Assembly: GCF_026342355.1 (NCBI RefSeq) | Contig: NZ_JAPEMV010000004.1 | Span: forward strand, 124,001-188,000 | Origin: Streptomyces sp. NBC_00249 | GTDB lineage: Bacteria > Actinomycetota > Actinomycetes > Streptomycetales > Streptomycetaceae | Reading direction: 5' to 3' | DNA length: 64,000 nucleotides | In this document: positions 8,096 to 17,382 of the stretch, piece by piece | How the letters are laid out: the number at the start of each line of letters is the position of its first letter | Position numbering within the stretch: the first letter of the stretch is position 1 | Made by a program: the position numbers and the translations under genes | Notes under the pieces: model-generated | What the model was told of the DNA's origin: nothing | Seen by the model: the letters and a program-made list of their open reading frames with translations, nothing else | The model's database searches: none

Positions 8096-11000
8096 TCAGC
8101 GGCGGCGGCGCGGTCCCGCGTCCCCGTCGGGCCCGTCCTCGTGGCGCGGGCCGAGCAGTTCGTCGGCCAGGGTCGGCAGGTCGTCCATCGGGGTCGCCTC
8201 GGCCCAGTCGGACGGGGTCCGGCGCGGGCGGCCGTCGTCGCCGACGAGGGGCAGCTCGCGGGTCACGTCGTTCCCGGAGTCCCGGAAGATCTCCGGCGGG
8301 ACCCGGTCGGCCGGGCTCTCCTCGGTCCGCCGGGCCGTCGGCCGCGAGGCCGAACCACTGCGCCCGGACGAGCCCGACGCACCGGACGCACCGGACGCGC
8401 CGGCCGAGCGGCTCCGCGCGGCCGGTGCCGCCGGGCCGTCAGGGCGGACGGGCGGCAGTACGGCCGTCTCGTCGGCCGCGCGCGCGGCCGACGGGTCGAC
8501 GACGGGCACCGGGACGGTCTGGGTCACGTCGTCCGGCTGGACGACCCGCTTGACCACCGGGGTCTCGACGGTGACGGCATCGTCCGGGTGCGGCTGCTGC
8601 CGGGGCTGAGCCTGGGGCTGCGGATTGGCCTGCGGCTGCCGCGGGTCCTTGTGCATCGCCACCTTGGGCGCGGGCGCGGCGGGCGCGGGCGCCGCCGGAA
8701 CGGTCGCCGCAGCGGCGGCCGCGGCCGCCGCGGAGGCCTCCGCCAGCCGGCGTGCCTCCTCCGCCCTCAGCAGGGCCTCCTCGGCCCGCCGCTGCTTCTC
8801 CAGCCGGCGTGCCTCGGCCTCGGCCCGCAGCCGGGCCTCCTCCGCGTCCTGGAGCCGGATCCGCTCGGCCTCCGCCGCCCGGGCCCGCTCCTCGGCCTCC
8901 ACGCGCAGCCGCTCGGCCTCGGCCAGCGCCCGGGCCTCCTCCTCGGCGCGCAGCCGGGCTTCCTCCGCCTCGCGCGCGGCCTCGGCCTCCGCGATCCGGC
9001 GGGCTTCCGCGGCCTCCGCCTCGGCCTTGATCCGGGCCTCCTCGGCCTCCCGGGCCAGCCGGGCCTGCTCCTCGGCCTGCAGCCGGGCCTCCTCCGCCTT
9101 GCGGGCGGCCTCCGCCTCGGCCTTGCGCCGGGCCTCCTCCTCGGCGAGCCGCCGCGCTTCGAGCTGCGCGGCCACCTCGGCCTCCGAGAGCGGCAGCATC
9201 CGGTCCAGGCGGTGCCGTACTACGGTGGTGACCGAGCCGGGGTCCTGGCCGGCGTCGACCACCAGGTAGCGCCCGGGGTCGGAGGCCGCGAGCGTCAGGA
9301 AACCGGCCCGCACCCGCTGGTGGAACTCGGTGGGCTCCGACTCCAGCCGGTCCGGCGCCTCGGTGAACCGCTCCCGCGCCGCCTCCGGCGACACGTCGAG
9401 CAGCACGGTCAGGTTCGGGACCAGGCCGTCCGTGGCCCAGCGCGAGATCCGGGCGATCTCCGTCGGGGACAGGTCGCGGCCGGCGCCCTGGTAGGCCACC
9501 GAGGAGTCGATGTAACGGTCGGAGATGACCACCGCACCCCGCTCCAGGGCGGGCCGGACCACGCTGTCCACGTGCTCCGCGCGGTCGGCGGCGTACAGCA
9601 GCGCCTCGGCGCGGTTCGACAGCCCGGCGGAGGAGATGTCCAGCAGGATCGAGCGGAGCCGCTTGCCGACCGGGGTGGCGCCCGGCTCGCGCGTCACGAC
9701 GACCTCGTGGCCCTTGCCCCGTATCCAGTCGGCGAGCGCCTCGACCTGGGTGGACTTGCCGGCCCCGTCGCCGCCCTCCAGGGCGATGAAGAACCCGGTC
9801 GTGGAGGGGGCCTGCACCGGTTCCCCGCCGCGCAGGGCCTCGCGCAGGTCCCGGCGCAGCGGTACGCCGCTCCGGTCGTCGGCCTTGGCGAGCACCACCG
9901 CGGCGACGGGCAGCAGCAGCGCGCCGACCAGCATCAGGGTGAAGGCGGCGCCGCCGTGCGGGAGGATTCCCTCTCCGCCGGCCAGCCGGTGCGGGCCGAT
10001 GCCCGCCGCCAGCAGCGGGGCCGCGACGGCGCCCACGGCCACGGCCACCCGGACCACGGCCTGGAGGTGTTCGGTGACCCGGGACCGGCGGAACTCCTCG
10101 GTCTCCTGGTCGAGCAGGACGTGCGCGGCGTTGGCCGCCACACCGGCGGCGGTGCCGGCGAGCAGCGCCAGGAACAGCACGGTCGCCGTGTCCAGCACCA
10201 GCCCGGTCAGCAGCAGCGCGAGCCCGGCGACCGCCGTGGCCAGGGCCAGCAGTCGGCGCCGGGACAGCCCGGGCAGCACCTTGCCGGCCTGGTTGGCACG
10301 GATGCCCAGCCCGGTGCCGCCGACGAGGGCCAGCACCAGCAGGGCGTACGAGGACGGGCCGCCGCCCAGGTCGAAGGCGTGCAGGACGGACACCGAGGCG
10401 GCGGAGGCGATGGCTCCGGCGACGGCGGCGCAGGTCAGGACGAGCAGCGGGATCGCGCCCGTACGCCCCTTCTCGGGCCGGTCGCCCGCCCGGGGGGTCC
10501 GCAGCCCCTCCAGCGGGGAGCGCGGCCTCGGGGTCTTGGTGGCGGGCAGTGCCAGCGGCAGCAGCAGCGAGACGGAGGCGGCGAACAGCCCGGCGGCCAC
10601 GTACGAGCCCAGCGCCGACTGGTTCTCGGCGAACCAGTCCACGCCGAGGCCCAGCGCCCGCCCGACCAGGGTCGCGACGAGCAGCGCGGCGGCCGCGACG
10701 GGCATCGCGGCGAAGGCGGTGCGCAGGGTCAGGCGCCGCAGCGCGTCCAGGTGGTCCGGGAGCGGCCGTACGGTGGCCCCCTCCGGCGGCGGCACGGGCA
10801 GCAGGGCCGGGGCGGCGCTCTCCTTGGCCAGGGTCCACAGCCGCTCGGCGGCGCCGGAGACGAACACGGTGGCGAGCAGCGCGATCGTGGCGTGTGCCGG
10901 GATCCAGTCCAGCCAGAGCGGGGCGACGACGAAGAGCGCTATCCGCAGCCCGTCGGCGCCGACCATCGTCCAGCGCCGGTCCAGGGCCCCGCCGGGAGCG

Positions 11001-11344
11001 GTGAGCTTGGCCAGCGGGCCGAGCAGGACGGCGCCGAACAGCACGGTGGCGAGGATCCGCACCCCGAACACGGCGGCGACGGCGAAGGCCGCGCCCCGGT
11101 AGCCGTCGCCGAAGAGCCCCCCGGGGGCCGCGGTGACCGTGGCCTGGAGGGTCAGCAGCACCAGGACCAGCAGGGCGAGGGCATCGCCGATGCCGCTCAC
11201 CAGCTGGGCGCTCCACAGCCGGCGCAGCCCGGGGGTGCGCAGCAGCGCGCGCACCGCTCGCTCGCGGGAATCCGCGGCCAGGGCTTCGTCGTAGGTGGGG
11301 TTCTCGGAGGCGGTCACGACCGTTGGCTGCTCGGCTCGCGTCAT
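8096..11344 (-). CDS. tmk: Thymidylate kinase fused to an MFS-like membrane domain and coiled coil
   Basis: A 1,082-residue three-part protein. Residues about 1-480 contain many hydrophobic segments resembling a 12-TMS MFS fold. Residues about 510-715 are a complete dTMP kinase: P-loop EGGDGAGKST, substrate motif TREPG, and DRYIDSSVAYQG, for the step dTMP to dTDP. Residues about 725-880 are a very long Glu/Ala/Arg repeat predicted to form a coiled coil, followed by a low-complexity Ala/Pro/Ser tail. Stand-alone Tmk is about 210 residues. The fusion order is known from other Streptomyces, so it is not an assembly artefact. Why the kinase is tethered to a transporter-like domain is unknown. Confidence 0.9.
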   Translation of the reverse strand: MTRAEQPTVVTASENPTYDEALAADSRERAVRALLRTPGLRRLWSAQLVSGIGDALALLVLVLLTLQATVTAAPGGLFGDGYRGAAFAVAAVFGVRILATVLFGAVLLGPLAKLTAPGGALDRRWTMVGADGLRIALFVVAPLWLDWIPAHATIALLATVFVSGAAERLWTLAKESAAPALLPVPPPEGATVRPLPDHLDALRRLTLRTAFAAMPVAAAALLVATLVGRALGLGVDWFAENQSALGSYVAAGLFAASVSLLLPLALPATKTPRPRSPLEGLRTPRAGDRPEKGRTGAIPLLVLTCAAVAGAIASAASVSVLHAFDLGGGPSSYALLVLALVGGTGLGIRANQAGKVLPGLSRRRLLALATAVAGLALLLTGLVLDTATVLFLALLAGTAAGVAANAAHVLLDQETEEFRRSRVTEHLQAVVRVAVAVGAVAAPLLAAGIGPHRLAGGEGILPHGGAAFTLMLVGALLLPVAAVVLAKADDRSGVPLRRDLREALRGGEPVQAPSTTGFFIALEGGDGAGKSTQVEALADWIRGKGHEVVVTREPGATPVGKRLRSILLDISSAGLSNRAEALLYAADRAEHVDSVVRPALERGAVVISDRYIDSSVAYQGAGRDLSPTEIARISRWATDGLVPNLTVLLDVSPEAARERFTEAPDRLESEPTEFHQRVRAGFLTLAASDPGRYLVVDAGQDPGSVTTVVRHRLDRMLPLSEAEVAAQLEARRLAEEEARRKAEAEAARKAEEARLQAEEQARLAREAEEARIKAEAEAAEARRIAEAEAAREAEEARLRAEEEARALAEAERLRVEAEERARAAEAERIRLQDAEEARLRAEAEARRLEKQRRAEEALLRAEEARRLAEASAAAAAAAAATVPAAPAPAAPAPKVAMHKDPRQPQANPQPQAQPRQQPHPDDAVTVETPVVKRVVQPDDVTQTVPVPVVDPSAARAADETAVLPPVRPDGPAAPAARSRSAGASGASGASGSSGRSGSASRPTARRTEESPADRVPPEIFRDSGNDVTRELPLVGDDGRPRRTPSDWAEATPMDDLPTLADELLGPRHEDGPDGDAGPRRRR

Positions 11345-11384
11345 CCGCCCAGCCTATCCGCTGCGCCTGGCAGGTGCGGGGGCC

Positions 11385-11393
11385 TGTGGACAA
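11385..11393 (-). promoter_or_regulatory. DnaA box upstream of tmk
   Basis: On the minus strand the nine bases read TTGTCCACA, the preferred Streptomyces DnaA box. The site is 41 bases upstream of the tmk start codon, between topA and tmk. A single box may be chance, but the exact match and its place before a nucleotide-synthesis gene make DnaA control possible. Confidence 0.4.
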
Positions 11394-11460
11394 GGTCGGA
11401 TGTGACCCCGCACCCACCTTCGGCGCCCGGGGCGCACCCCGGACCCCGCGCGGCGCGGAA

Positions 11461-11501
11461 CGTCCGAGGGCCCCGCGCGGATCGCGCGGGGCCCTCGGAC
11501 G
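11461..11501. terminator. Terminator of topA
   Basis: Perfect 19-base stem (11461-11479 with 11483-11501) around a three-base GAT loop, 46 bases after the topA stop codon. There is no U-tract, which is usual for strong GC-rich Streptomyces terminators. Confidence 0.7.
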
Positions 11502-11547
11502 TACATGCCGTGCGTGCCGTGCGTACGGCCTGCCGGCCGGCCGGAGA

Positions 11548-14379
11548 CTATTCGTCCGACGCCGCCGGAGCGGCCGCGGCCTTCTTCGCGGCAGCCGTGG
11601 TCTTCTTCGCGGCGGTGGTCTTCTTCGCCGCGGCCGTCGTCTTCTTCGCGGCGGCGGTCTTCGCCGTCGCCGTCGCCTTCTTCGCCGGGGCCTTCTTGGC
11701 GGGCGCCTTCTTCACGGCCTTCTTCGCCGTCTTCTTCGCCGGCGCCTTGGCGCGCTTCTCCGCGAGCAGCTCGTAGCCCCGCTCCGGCGTGATCGTCTCG
11801 ACGTCGTCGTCCCGCCGCAGCGTCGCGTTCGTCTCGCCGTCCGTCACGTACGGCCCGAAGCGGCCGTCCTTGACCACCACCGGCTTCTCGCTCACCGGGT
11901 CGGTGCCCAGCTCCTTGAGCGGCGGCTTGGCCGCGGCCCGGCCGCGCTGCTTGGGCTGCGCGTAGATCGCGAGCGCCTGCTCCAGCGTGATCGAGAAGAG
12001 CTGGTCCTCGGTCTCCAGCGACCGCGAGTCCGTGCCCTTCTTCAGGTACGGGCCGTAGCGGCCGTTCTGGGCCGTGATCTCCACGCCCTCCGCGTCCGCG
12101 CCGACGACCCGCGGCAGGGACATCAGCTTGAGCGCGTCGGCCAGGGTCACCGTGTCCAGGCTCATCGACTGGAACAGCGAGGCCGTCCGCGGCTTGACGG
12201 CGTTCTTGCCCGTCTTCGGGGTGCCCTCGGGCAGGATCTCGGTCACGTACGGCCCGTAGCGGCCGTCCTTCGCGACGATCTGGTTCCCGCTGACCGGGTC
12301 GGCGCCCAGCTCGAACTCGCCGCTCGGCTTCGCGAAGAGCTCCTCCGCGTACTCCACGGTCAGCTCGTCCGGCGCCAGTTCCTCCGGCACGTCCGCCCGC
12401 TGGTGGCCCTCGGCGTCCTTCTCGCCGCGCTCCACGTACGGCCCGTAACGGCCGACGCGCAGCACGATGCCCTCGCCGACGGGGAAGGAGGAGATCTCCC
12501 GGGCGTCGATCGCGCCCAGGTCGGTCACCAGCTCCTTCAGGCCGCCGAGGTGGTCGCCGTCGGCCGGTACGACCTCGGTCGCGTCCTCCGAGCCGAAGTA
12601 GAACCGCTTCAGCCACGGCACGGACTGGGCCTCGCCCCGCGCGATGCGGTCGAGGTCGTCCTCCATCTTGGCGGTGAAGTCGTAGTCGACGAGGCGCCCG
12701 AAGTGCGTCTCCAGGAGGTTCACCACGGCGAACGACAGGAAGGACGGGACGAGCGCCGTGCCCTTCTTGAAGACGTAGCCGCGGTCGAGGATCGTGCCGA
12801 TGATCGACGCGTACGTCGACGGGCGGCCGATCTCCCGCTCCTCCAGCTCCTTGACCAGCGAGGCCTCGGTGTAGCGGGCCGGCGGCTTGGTCGAGTGGCC
12901 GTCGGCCGTGATCTCCTCGGCCGTCAGCGCGTCGCCCTCGGCGACCTGCGGGAGGCGCTTCTCGCGGTCGTCGAGCTCGGCGTTCGGGTCGTCCGCGCCC
13001 TCGACGTAGGCCTTCATGAAGCCGTGGAAGGTGATCGTCTTGCCGGACGCCGAGAATTCCGCGTCCCGCCCGTCGCTCGCCCGGCCGCCGATCTTCACGG
13101 TGACCGAGTTGCCGACCGCGTCCTTCATCTGGGAGGCGACGGTCCGCTTCCAGATCAGTTCGTACAGACGGAACTGGTCGCCGGTCAGGCCGGTCTCGGC
13201 CGGGGTGCGGAAACGATCACCCGAGGGACGGATCGCCTCGTGCGCCTCCTGCGCGTTCTTGACCTTGCCCGCGTAGACGCGCGGCTTCTCCGGCAGGTAG
13301 TCGGCCCCGTAGAGCTGCGTGACCTGCGCCCGCGCCGCCGACACCGCGGTGTCGGACAGCGTGGTGGAGTCCGTACGCATGTAGGTGATGAAGCCGTTCT
13401 CGTACAGCTTCTGCGCCACCTGCATCGTCGCCTTCGCACCGAAGCCCAGCTTGCGCGAGGCCTCCTGCTGGAGCGTCGTCGTGCGGAACGGGGCGTACGG
13501 GGAGCGGCGGTACGGCTTGGACTCGACCGAGCGGACCGCGAACGAGGTCTGCGCCAGGGCGGCGGCCAGGGCCCGCGCGTTCGCCTCGTCGAGGTGCAGC
13601 ACCTCGCTCTTGAGCTGCCCGTTCGAGCCGAAGTCGCGGCCCTGGGCGACGCGCTTGCCGTCCACCGTGTTCAGGCGGGCGACCAGGGTCGAGGGGTCGG
13701 AGGCGTCACCGGCGCGGCCGGTGCCGAAGGTGCCGGTCAGGTCCCAGTACTCGGCGCTGCGGAACGCGATCCGCTCGCGCTCCCGCTCGACGACGAGGCG
13801 GGTGGCCACCGACTGGACGCGCCCGGCGGACAGCCGCGGCATGACCTTCTTCCACAGGACCGGCGAGACCTCGTAGCCGTAGAGGCGGTCGAGGATGCGG
13901 CGGGTTTCCTGGGCGTCGACCATGCGCTGGTTCAGCTCGCGCGGGTTGGCGACGGCGTCGCGGATCGCGTCCTTGGTGATCTCGTGGAAGACCATCCGGT
14001 GGACGGGGACCTTGGGCTTGAGCACTTCCTGCAGGTGCCACGCGATGGCTTCGCCCTCGCGGTCCTCATCGGTGGCGAGGAAGAGTTCGTCGGACTCGGC
14101 CAGCAGCTCCTTGAGCTTGCGGACCTGCGCCTTCTTGTCCGCGTTGACGACGTAGATCGGCGCGAAGTCGTGCTCGACGTCCACGCCGAGACGGCGGACC
14201 TCGCCGGTGTACTTGTCGGGAACCTCGGCCGCGCCGTTCGGGAGGTCGCGGATGTGCCCGACGCTCGCCTCGACGACGTATCCCGGGCCGAGGTAGCCCT
14301 TGATCGTCTTCGCCTTGGCAGGGGACTCGACGATGACGAGTCGGCGGCCGCCCTTTGCGGTCTCGCTAGTCGGGGACAA
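11548..14379 (-). CDS. topA: DNA topoisomerase I
   Basis: A type IA topoisomerase of 943 residues that relaxes negative supercoils and is essential in Streptomyces. The TOPRIM domain starts at LVIVESPAKAKTIKGYL, with acidic residues in ATDEDREGEAIAWHL. The active-site Tyr is in ITYMRTDST at about residue 333. Four repeated C-terminal units carry GRYGPY or GRFGPY in place of the Cys4 zinc fingers of E. coli TopA, and then a Lys/Ala-rich tail. The start chosen is TTG at 14379 (SPTSETAKGG), with GGAGAG about ten bases upstream. The longer ATG at 14445 adds an arginine-rich stretch with unlikely composition. Confidence 0.95.
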   Translation of the reverse strand: MSPTSETAKGGRRLVIVESPAKAKTIKGYLGPGYVVEASVGHIRDLPNGAAEVPDKYTGEVRRLGVDVEHDFAPIYVVNADKKAQVRKLKELLAESDELFLATDEDREGEAIAWHLQEVLKPKVPVHRMVFHEITKDAIRDAVANPRELNQRMVDAQETRRILDRLYGYEVSPVLWKKVMPRLSAGRVQSVATRLVVERERERIAFRSAEYWDLTGTFGTGRAGDASDPSTLVARLNTVDGKRVAQGRDFGSNGQLKSEVLHLDEANARALAAALAQTSFAVRSVESKPYRRSPYAPFRTTTLQQEASRKLGFGAKATMQVAQKLYENGFITYMRTDSTTLSDTAVSAARAQVTQLYGADYLPEKPRVYAGKVKNAQEAHEAIRPSGDRFRTPAETGLTGDQFRLYELIWKRTVASQMKDAVGNSVTVKIGGRASDGRDAEFSASGKTITFHGFMKAYVEGADDPNAELDDREKRLPQVAEGDALTAEEITADGHSTKPPARYTEASLVKELEEREIGRPSTYASIIGTILDRGYVFKKGTALVPSFLSFAVVNLLETHFGRLVDYDFTAKMEDDLDRIARGEAQSVPWLKRFYFGSEDATEVVPADGDHLGGLKELVTDLGAIDAREISSFPVGEGIVLRVGRYGPYVERGEKDAEGHQRADVPEELAPDELTVEYAEELFAKPSGEFELGADPVSGNQIVAKDGRYGPYVTEILPEGTPKTGKNAVKPRTASLFQSMSLDTVTLADALKLMSLPRVVGADAEGVEITAQNGRYGPYLKKGTDSRSLETEDQLFSITLEQALAIYAQPKQRGRAAAKPPLKELGTDPVSEKPVVVKDGRFGPYVTDGETNATLRRDDDVETITPERGYELLAEKRAKAPAKKTAKKAVKKAPAKKAPAKKATATAKTAAAKKTTAAAKKTTAAKKTTAAAKKAAAAPAASDE
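11560..11760 (-). repeat. Lys/Ala codon repeats encoding the TopA tail
   Basis: The 3' end of topA is built from short repeating units of AAG and GCC/GCG codons, giving many copies of (A)AKK(T/A)A in the protein. Such lysine-repeat tails are characteristic of actinobacterial topoisomerase I and increase DNA binding and processivity. The repeat number is likely to vary between strains by slippage. Confidence 0.7.
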
Positions 14380-14646
14380 CTTGGCTCTTCTCTCCGGTCG
14401 GCACTCGGTCGCGGTACGGCGACGCTGCGGAGTGTGACGGTACAACCCGCCCCCGTGTCAAACGGCACAAGCCCGCAACGGCCACTCGAACGGTAACCCG
14501 ACAAGTGCCATTTCTGCCGCCCGGATGCCGCGCCGGACCCCTCCCGGTCACCGGGCAGAGTGGCCAAAGGGCCGTCTGGCCCCGCCCCCGCACCCGCCGC
14601 GACGTCGGATTTCACACCCCAACGGAGATCATTGCGGGTCCGCGCC

Positions 14647-14844
14647 TCAGAACCGCTGGAGACACCAGACTCCGAGGGCCAGCGACCCCGCGCCGGCCAG
14701 CAGTGCCAACGGTACGGCCACGACGGGGCGCACGCCCTCAGCCACCGGCGCGCGGTGCAGGACGCGCGCCCCCGTCCAGGCCAGCAGAGCGGCTCCGAAC
14801 AGCAGGAAGACGGCTGCCGCGAAGATCGCCGGACCGCTCTCCAT
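14647..14844 (-). CDS. Small two-TMS membrane protein
   Basis: A 65-residue protein with two hydrophobic helices (about residues 6-25 and 41-61) separated by a short basic loop, so it is an integral membrane protein. It starts with ATG. It lies between the methyltransferase gene and topA on the same strand. I recall similar small proteins near topA in other streptomycetes but know no function. The function is not recognised. Confidence 0.6.
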   Translation of the reverse strand: MESGPAIFAAAVFLLFGAALLAWTGARVLHRAPVAEGVRPVVAVPLALLAGAGSLALGVWCLQRF

Positions 14845-14953
14845 GCCGTTCCCCTTTTCCCCCGGGCCGCTCGGGGATCCCCCCGGATCCCGCTGTGTCC
14901 AGGAGACTGCCAGCCATGGGGGTACGGCGGGCGAACCCGGGGTTACATCCTGG

Positions 14954-14994
14954 GTACGCCGCCCCGCGCGTCCGGTCGTACGCCGCCCCGCGCG
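14954..14994 (+). repeat. 17-base direct repeat, period 24
   Basis: GTACGCCGCCCCGCGCG occurs exactly at 14954-14970 and again at 14978-14994, just beyond the methyltransferase stop codon. It is probably a local slippage product. Confidence 0.6.
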
Positions 14995-15002
14995 GCCGGG
15001 CC

Positions 15003-16520
15003 CTAGCCCGCCGCCGGTCCCTGCACGGGCTCCAGGAACCCCTGCTCCACCAGCATCCGGATCGCCTCCGGGGTCCGGTCCCGCAGGACGACCGGGTCCT
15101 CCTCGACCAGCTGTGCGATGGCGTCCAGGATCCGGCCCGCGCTGAGTGACCCGTCACACACCCCGGCGAAGCCGGCGCCGACCGTGTCGACCTTGGTGGC
15201 CCGGCGCATCCCGCGGTTCTGCCGCAGCACCACGTGTTCCGGATCCTCCGCCCCGGGCGCGCCGACCTGCTCCTGGACGACCTCCTCGGTGAGCTGGAAG
15301 TACGCCGCCAGCAGGGCGGCGTCGTCGTGCTCGCGCAGGTAGTCCTGGCGGGCGAAGTGCGCGAGGACGGTCTCGCCGAGCGGCTGTTCGACGGAGTGCG
15401 GCCACTCCTCGACCACGATCGAGGGCTCGGCCGCGTCCGTACGGCGCAGGGTGATCCAGCCGAAGCCGATGGCCTTGGTCTTGCGGGCCTCGAACTCCTC
15501 CAGCCAGTCCTCGTAGCGCTGCGCGTACTCGGCCGGGTCGGCGCGGTGGTCGCCCGCGTCGCGCAGCCACAGCTCCGCGTACTGGGTGACGTCCTGGACG
15601 TCGCGCTGGACGATCCAGGCGTCGCAGCCGCGCGGCACCCAGGAGCGCACCCGGTCGTGCCAGTCCTCGCCCTCGACGTGCTGCCAGTTGCCGAGGAACT
15701 GCGCGTACCCGCCCGGGGCGAGGTGGGCCCCGGCCTGCTGGACGAGGGTCCGGCAGAGGTCGTCGCCGCCCATCCCGCCGTCCCGGTAGGTGAGCCGGGC
15801 GCCGGGCGAGATCACGAAGGGCGGGTTGGACACGATCAGGTCGTACGTGGCCTCGCCGACGGGCTCGAACAGGGAACCGGCGAGCAGTTCGGCCTCCGGC
15901 GCGCCGGACAGCGCCAGCGTCAGACGGGTGAATTCCAGCGCGCGCGGGTTGACGTCGGTGGCGGTGACCCGGGTGGCGTGCTGGGCGGCGTGCAGGGCCT
16001 GGATGCCGGATCCGGTGCCCAGGTCGAGGGCCGAGCCGACGGGGACGCGGACGGTGATCCCGGCCAGGGTGGTGGAGGCGCCGCCGACTCCGAGGACGAC
16101 GCCCTCCTCGCGGCTGCCGATCCCGCTGGCCCCGCCGACGGCGCAGCCGAGGTCCGAGACGATGAACCAGTCCTCGCCGTCCGGGCCGCCGAACGGGCGT
16201 ACGTCCACGGTGGCGTGCACCTCGTCGCCCTCCCGGCGCAGCCAGCCGTCGGCGAGCGCGTCCTCGACGGGCAGCGCGGCCGCGGCGTGCACCCGGGGCA
16301 CGGGGCTCTGGAGGAGGAACAGCCGGACCAGGCTCGCGAGCGGGCTGTCACCGTGGCTGCGGGCGGCGCGCAGGGCGGGCACCGTCTCGCTGCGGGCGAG
16401 CGCGGCGTAGGCGGGGGCGCCGAGCAGGTCGAGCAGCCCGTCGGCGGTGAAACCGGCGGCGAGCAGGGCGGCGCGGAGTCCGGCGGCGCGGTCGGGCTTG
16501 GGGAGGCTGGTGGTACTCAC
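15003..16520 (-). CDS. SAM-dependent methyltransferase (N5-glutamine or rRNA MTase-like)
   Basis: A 505-residue cytosolic protein. Residues about 1-145 form a poorly characterised N-terminal domain. Then comes a Rossmann methyltransferase: SAM-binding motif I ALDLGTGSGIQALH, acidic motif II (TATDVNPRALEFT), and the catalytic motif SNPPFV typical of N6-adenine, N5-glutamine and rRNA guanine methyltransferases (HemK/RsmC-like). The C-terminal 150 residues are of unknown fold. Start GTG 16520 (STTSLPKPDR) is chosen over longer frames, which contain low-complexity shadow sequence. The target is not known. Confidence 0.83.
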   Translation of the reverse strand: MSTTSLPKPDRAAGLRAALLAAGFTADGLLDLLGAPAYAALARSETVPALRAARSHGDSPLASLVRLFLLQSPVPRVHAAAALPVEDALADGWLRREGDEVHATVDVRPFGGPDGEDWFIVSDLGCAVGGASGIGSREEGVVLGVGGASTTLAGITVRVPVGSALDLGTGSGIQALHAAQHATRVTATDVNPRALEFTRLTLALSGAPEAELLAGSLFEPVGEATYDLIVSNPPFVISPGARLTYRDGGMGGDDLCRTLVQQAGAHLAPGGYAQFLGNWQHVEGEDWHDRVRSWVPRGCDAWIVQRDVQDVTQYAELWLRDAGDHRADPAEYAQRYEDWLEEFEARKTKAIGFGWITLRRTDAAEPSIVVEEWPHSVEQPLGETVLAHFARQDYLREHDDAALLAAYFQLTEEVVQEQVGAPGAEDPEHVVLRQNRGMRRATKVDTVGAGFAGVCDGSLSAGRILDAIAQLVEEDPVVLRDRTPEAIRMLVEQGFLEPVQGPAAG

Positions 16521-16666
16521 GTGTCCATTGTGGCCGCTGGCACCGGCATTGCGTACGACCACGACACGCGACCGGGCGGGCCGGGCGGACCCACGGCCCG
16601 CCCGGACACGCGCCGGGGGCGGCCGGGCCCCCTGCGGAGCGCGGCTGCCCCCGGCGGCGGTGGCGC

Positions 16667-17239
16667 TCAGCCCGAGCTGGGCTGGACGTCCGTGCTGACC
16701 TTGCAACCCTGCTGGTTGTAGATCACCTTCAGGCCCGTCGAGTTGAGCTTCTGCTTGCTCGCCGTCTCGTTGGCCGCGACCTCGGTGAGACCGCCGGCGA
16801 CCTGCTGGAGGCCCTCGGCGAACTTCGCCTGGTCCTTGGCGTCGAGCGCGTCGATCTTCGTCTTGAGGTCGACGTAGCCCTTGGAGATCTCGTCGTAGCT
16901 CTTCACGACGGCCGCCGCGGCGGTCTTGCCGTCCGCGACCGGCGGTTCGCCGGCGGCGGTGAGGGCTCCGCCCATGCTCTTGTAGGCCTCGGACAGCGTC
17001 TGGAACGCGGCCGAGTCGGTCTTCTGGACCTCCTCGGGCTTGCTGCTCTGCGTGGCCACCCGCTTCAGCTCGTCGTTGGTGTCCTTGATCTTGGTGAGCT
17101 CTGGCTCCCACTTGTCGCAGACCTTCTTGGCCCAGGCGTCGGCCTTCTTGGCGCCGTCGTCCCCGTCACCGCCGCAGCCGGACAGGACGAGCATCAGTAC
17201 CGCACCGCCGGACACCGCGGCCGCAAGCTTCTTGTTCAC
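16667..17239 (-). CDS. Small exported lipoprotein, Streptomyces-type
   Basis: A 190-residue lipoprotein. It starts MNKKLAAAVSGGAV, followed by a hydrophobic stretch and lipobox LVLSGC (Cys about 22) and a Gly/Asp linker. The mature part is rich in Lys, Glu and Ala and predicted mostly helical, with possible coiled coils. Two further cysteines (VCDKW near residue 41 and QQGCKV near 178) could form a disulfide. The exact function is unknown. It faces the cell wall and lies downstream of hppA on the same strand. Confidence 0.75.
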   Translation of the reverse strand: MNKKLAAAVSGGAVLMLVLSGCGGDGDDGAKKADAWAKKVCDKWEPELTKIKDTNDELKRVATQSSKPEEVQKTDSAAFQTLSEAYKSMGGALTAAGEPPVADGKTAAAAVVKSYDEISKGYVDLKTKIDALDAKDQAKFAEGLQQVAGGLTEVAANETASKQKLNSTGLKVIYNQQGCKVSTDVQPSSG

Positions 17240-17360
17240 CGGATTGGTCCCTTCGAAGGCTCTCGGCCCGGAAGATACACGCCCTCCATCCGGGTACGCA
17301 CAAAGGCGGACAGACGGCGCGTCAGTCCGCGCCGCCCGTCCGCCGTTCGGGCGTACCTTC

Positions 17361-17376
17361 GAGCCCGCCCGGGCTC
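17361..17376. terminator. Short hairpin after hppA
   Basis: GAGCCC-gccc-GGGCTC, six-base stem with a four-base loop, seven bases beyond the hppA stop codon at 17383. It is small, so a partial terminator or RNA 3'-end stabiliser is as likely as full termination. Confidence 0.45.
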
Positions 17377-17382
17377 AAGCGG

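Noticed and set aside
7040..11776. 1,578-codon plus-strand frame across holB and tmk
   Set aside because: Shadow of two minus-strand genes with recognised motifs; the translation is Arg/Ser/Gly simple sequence.
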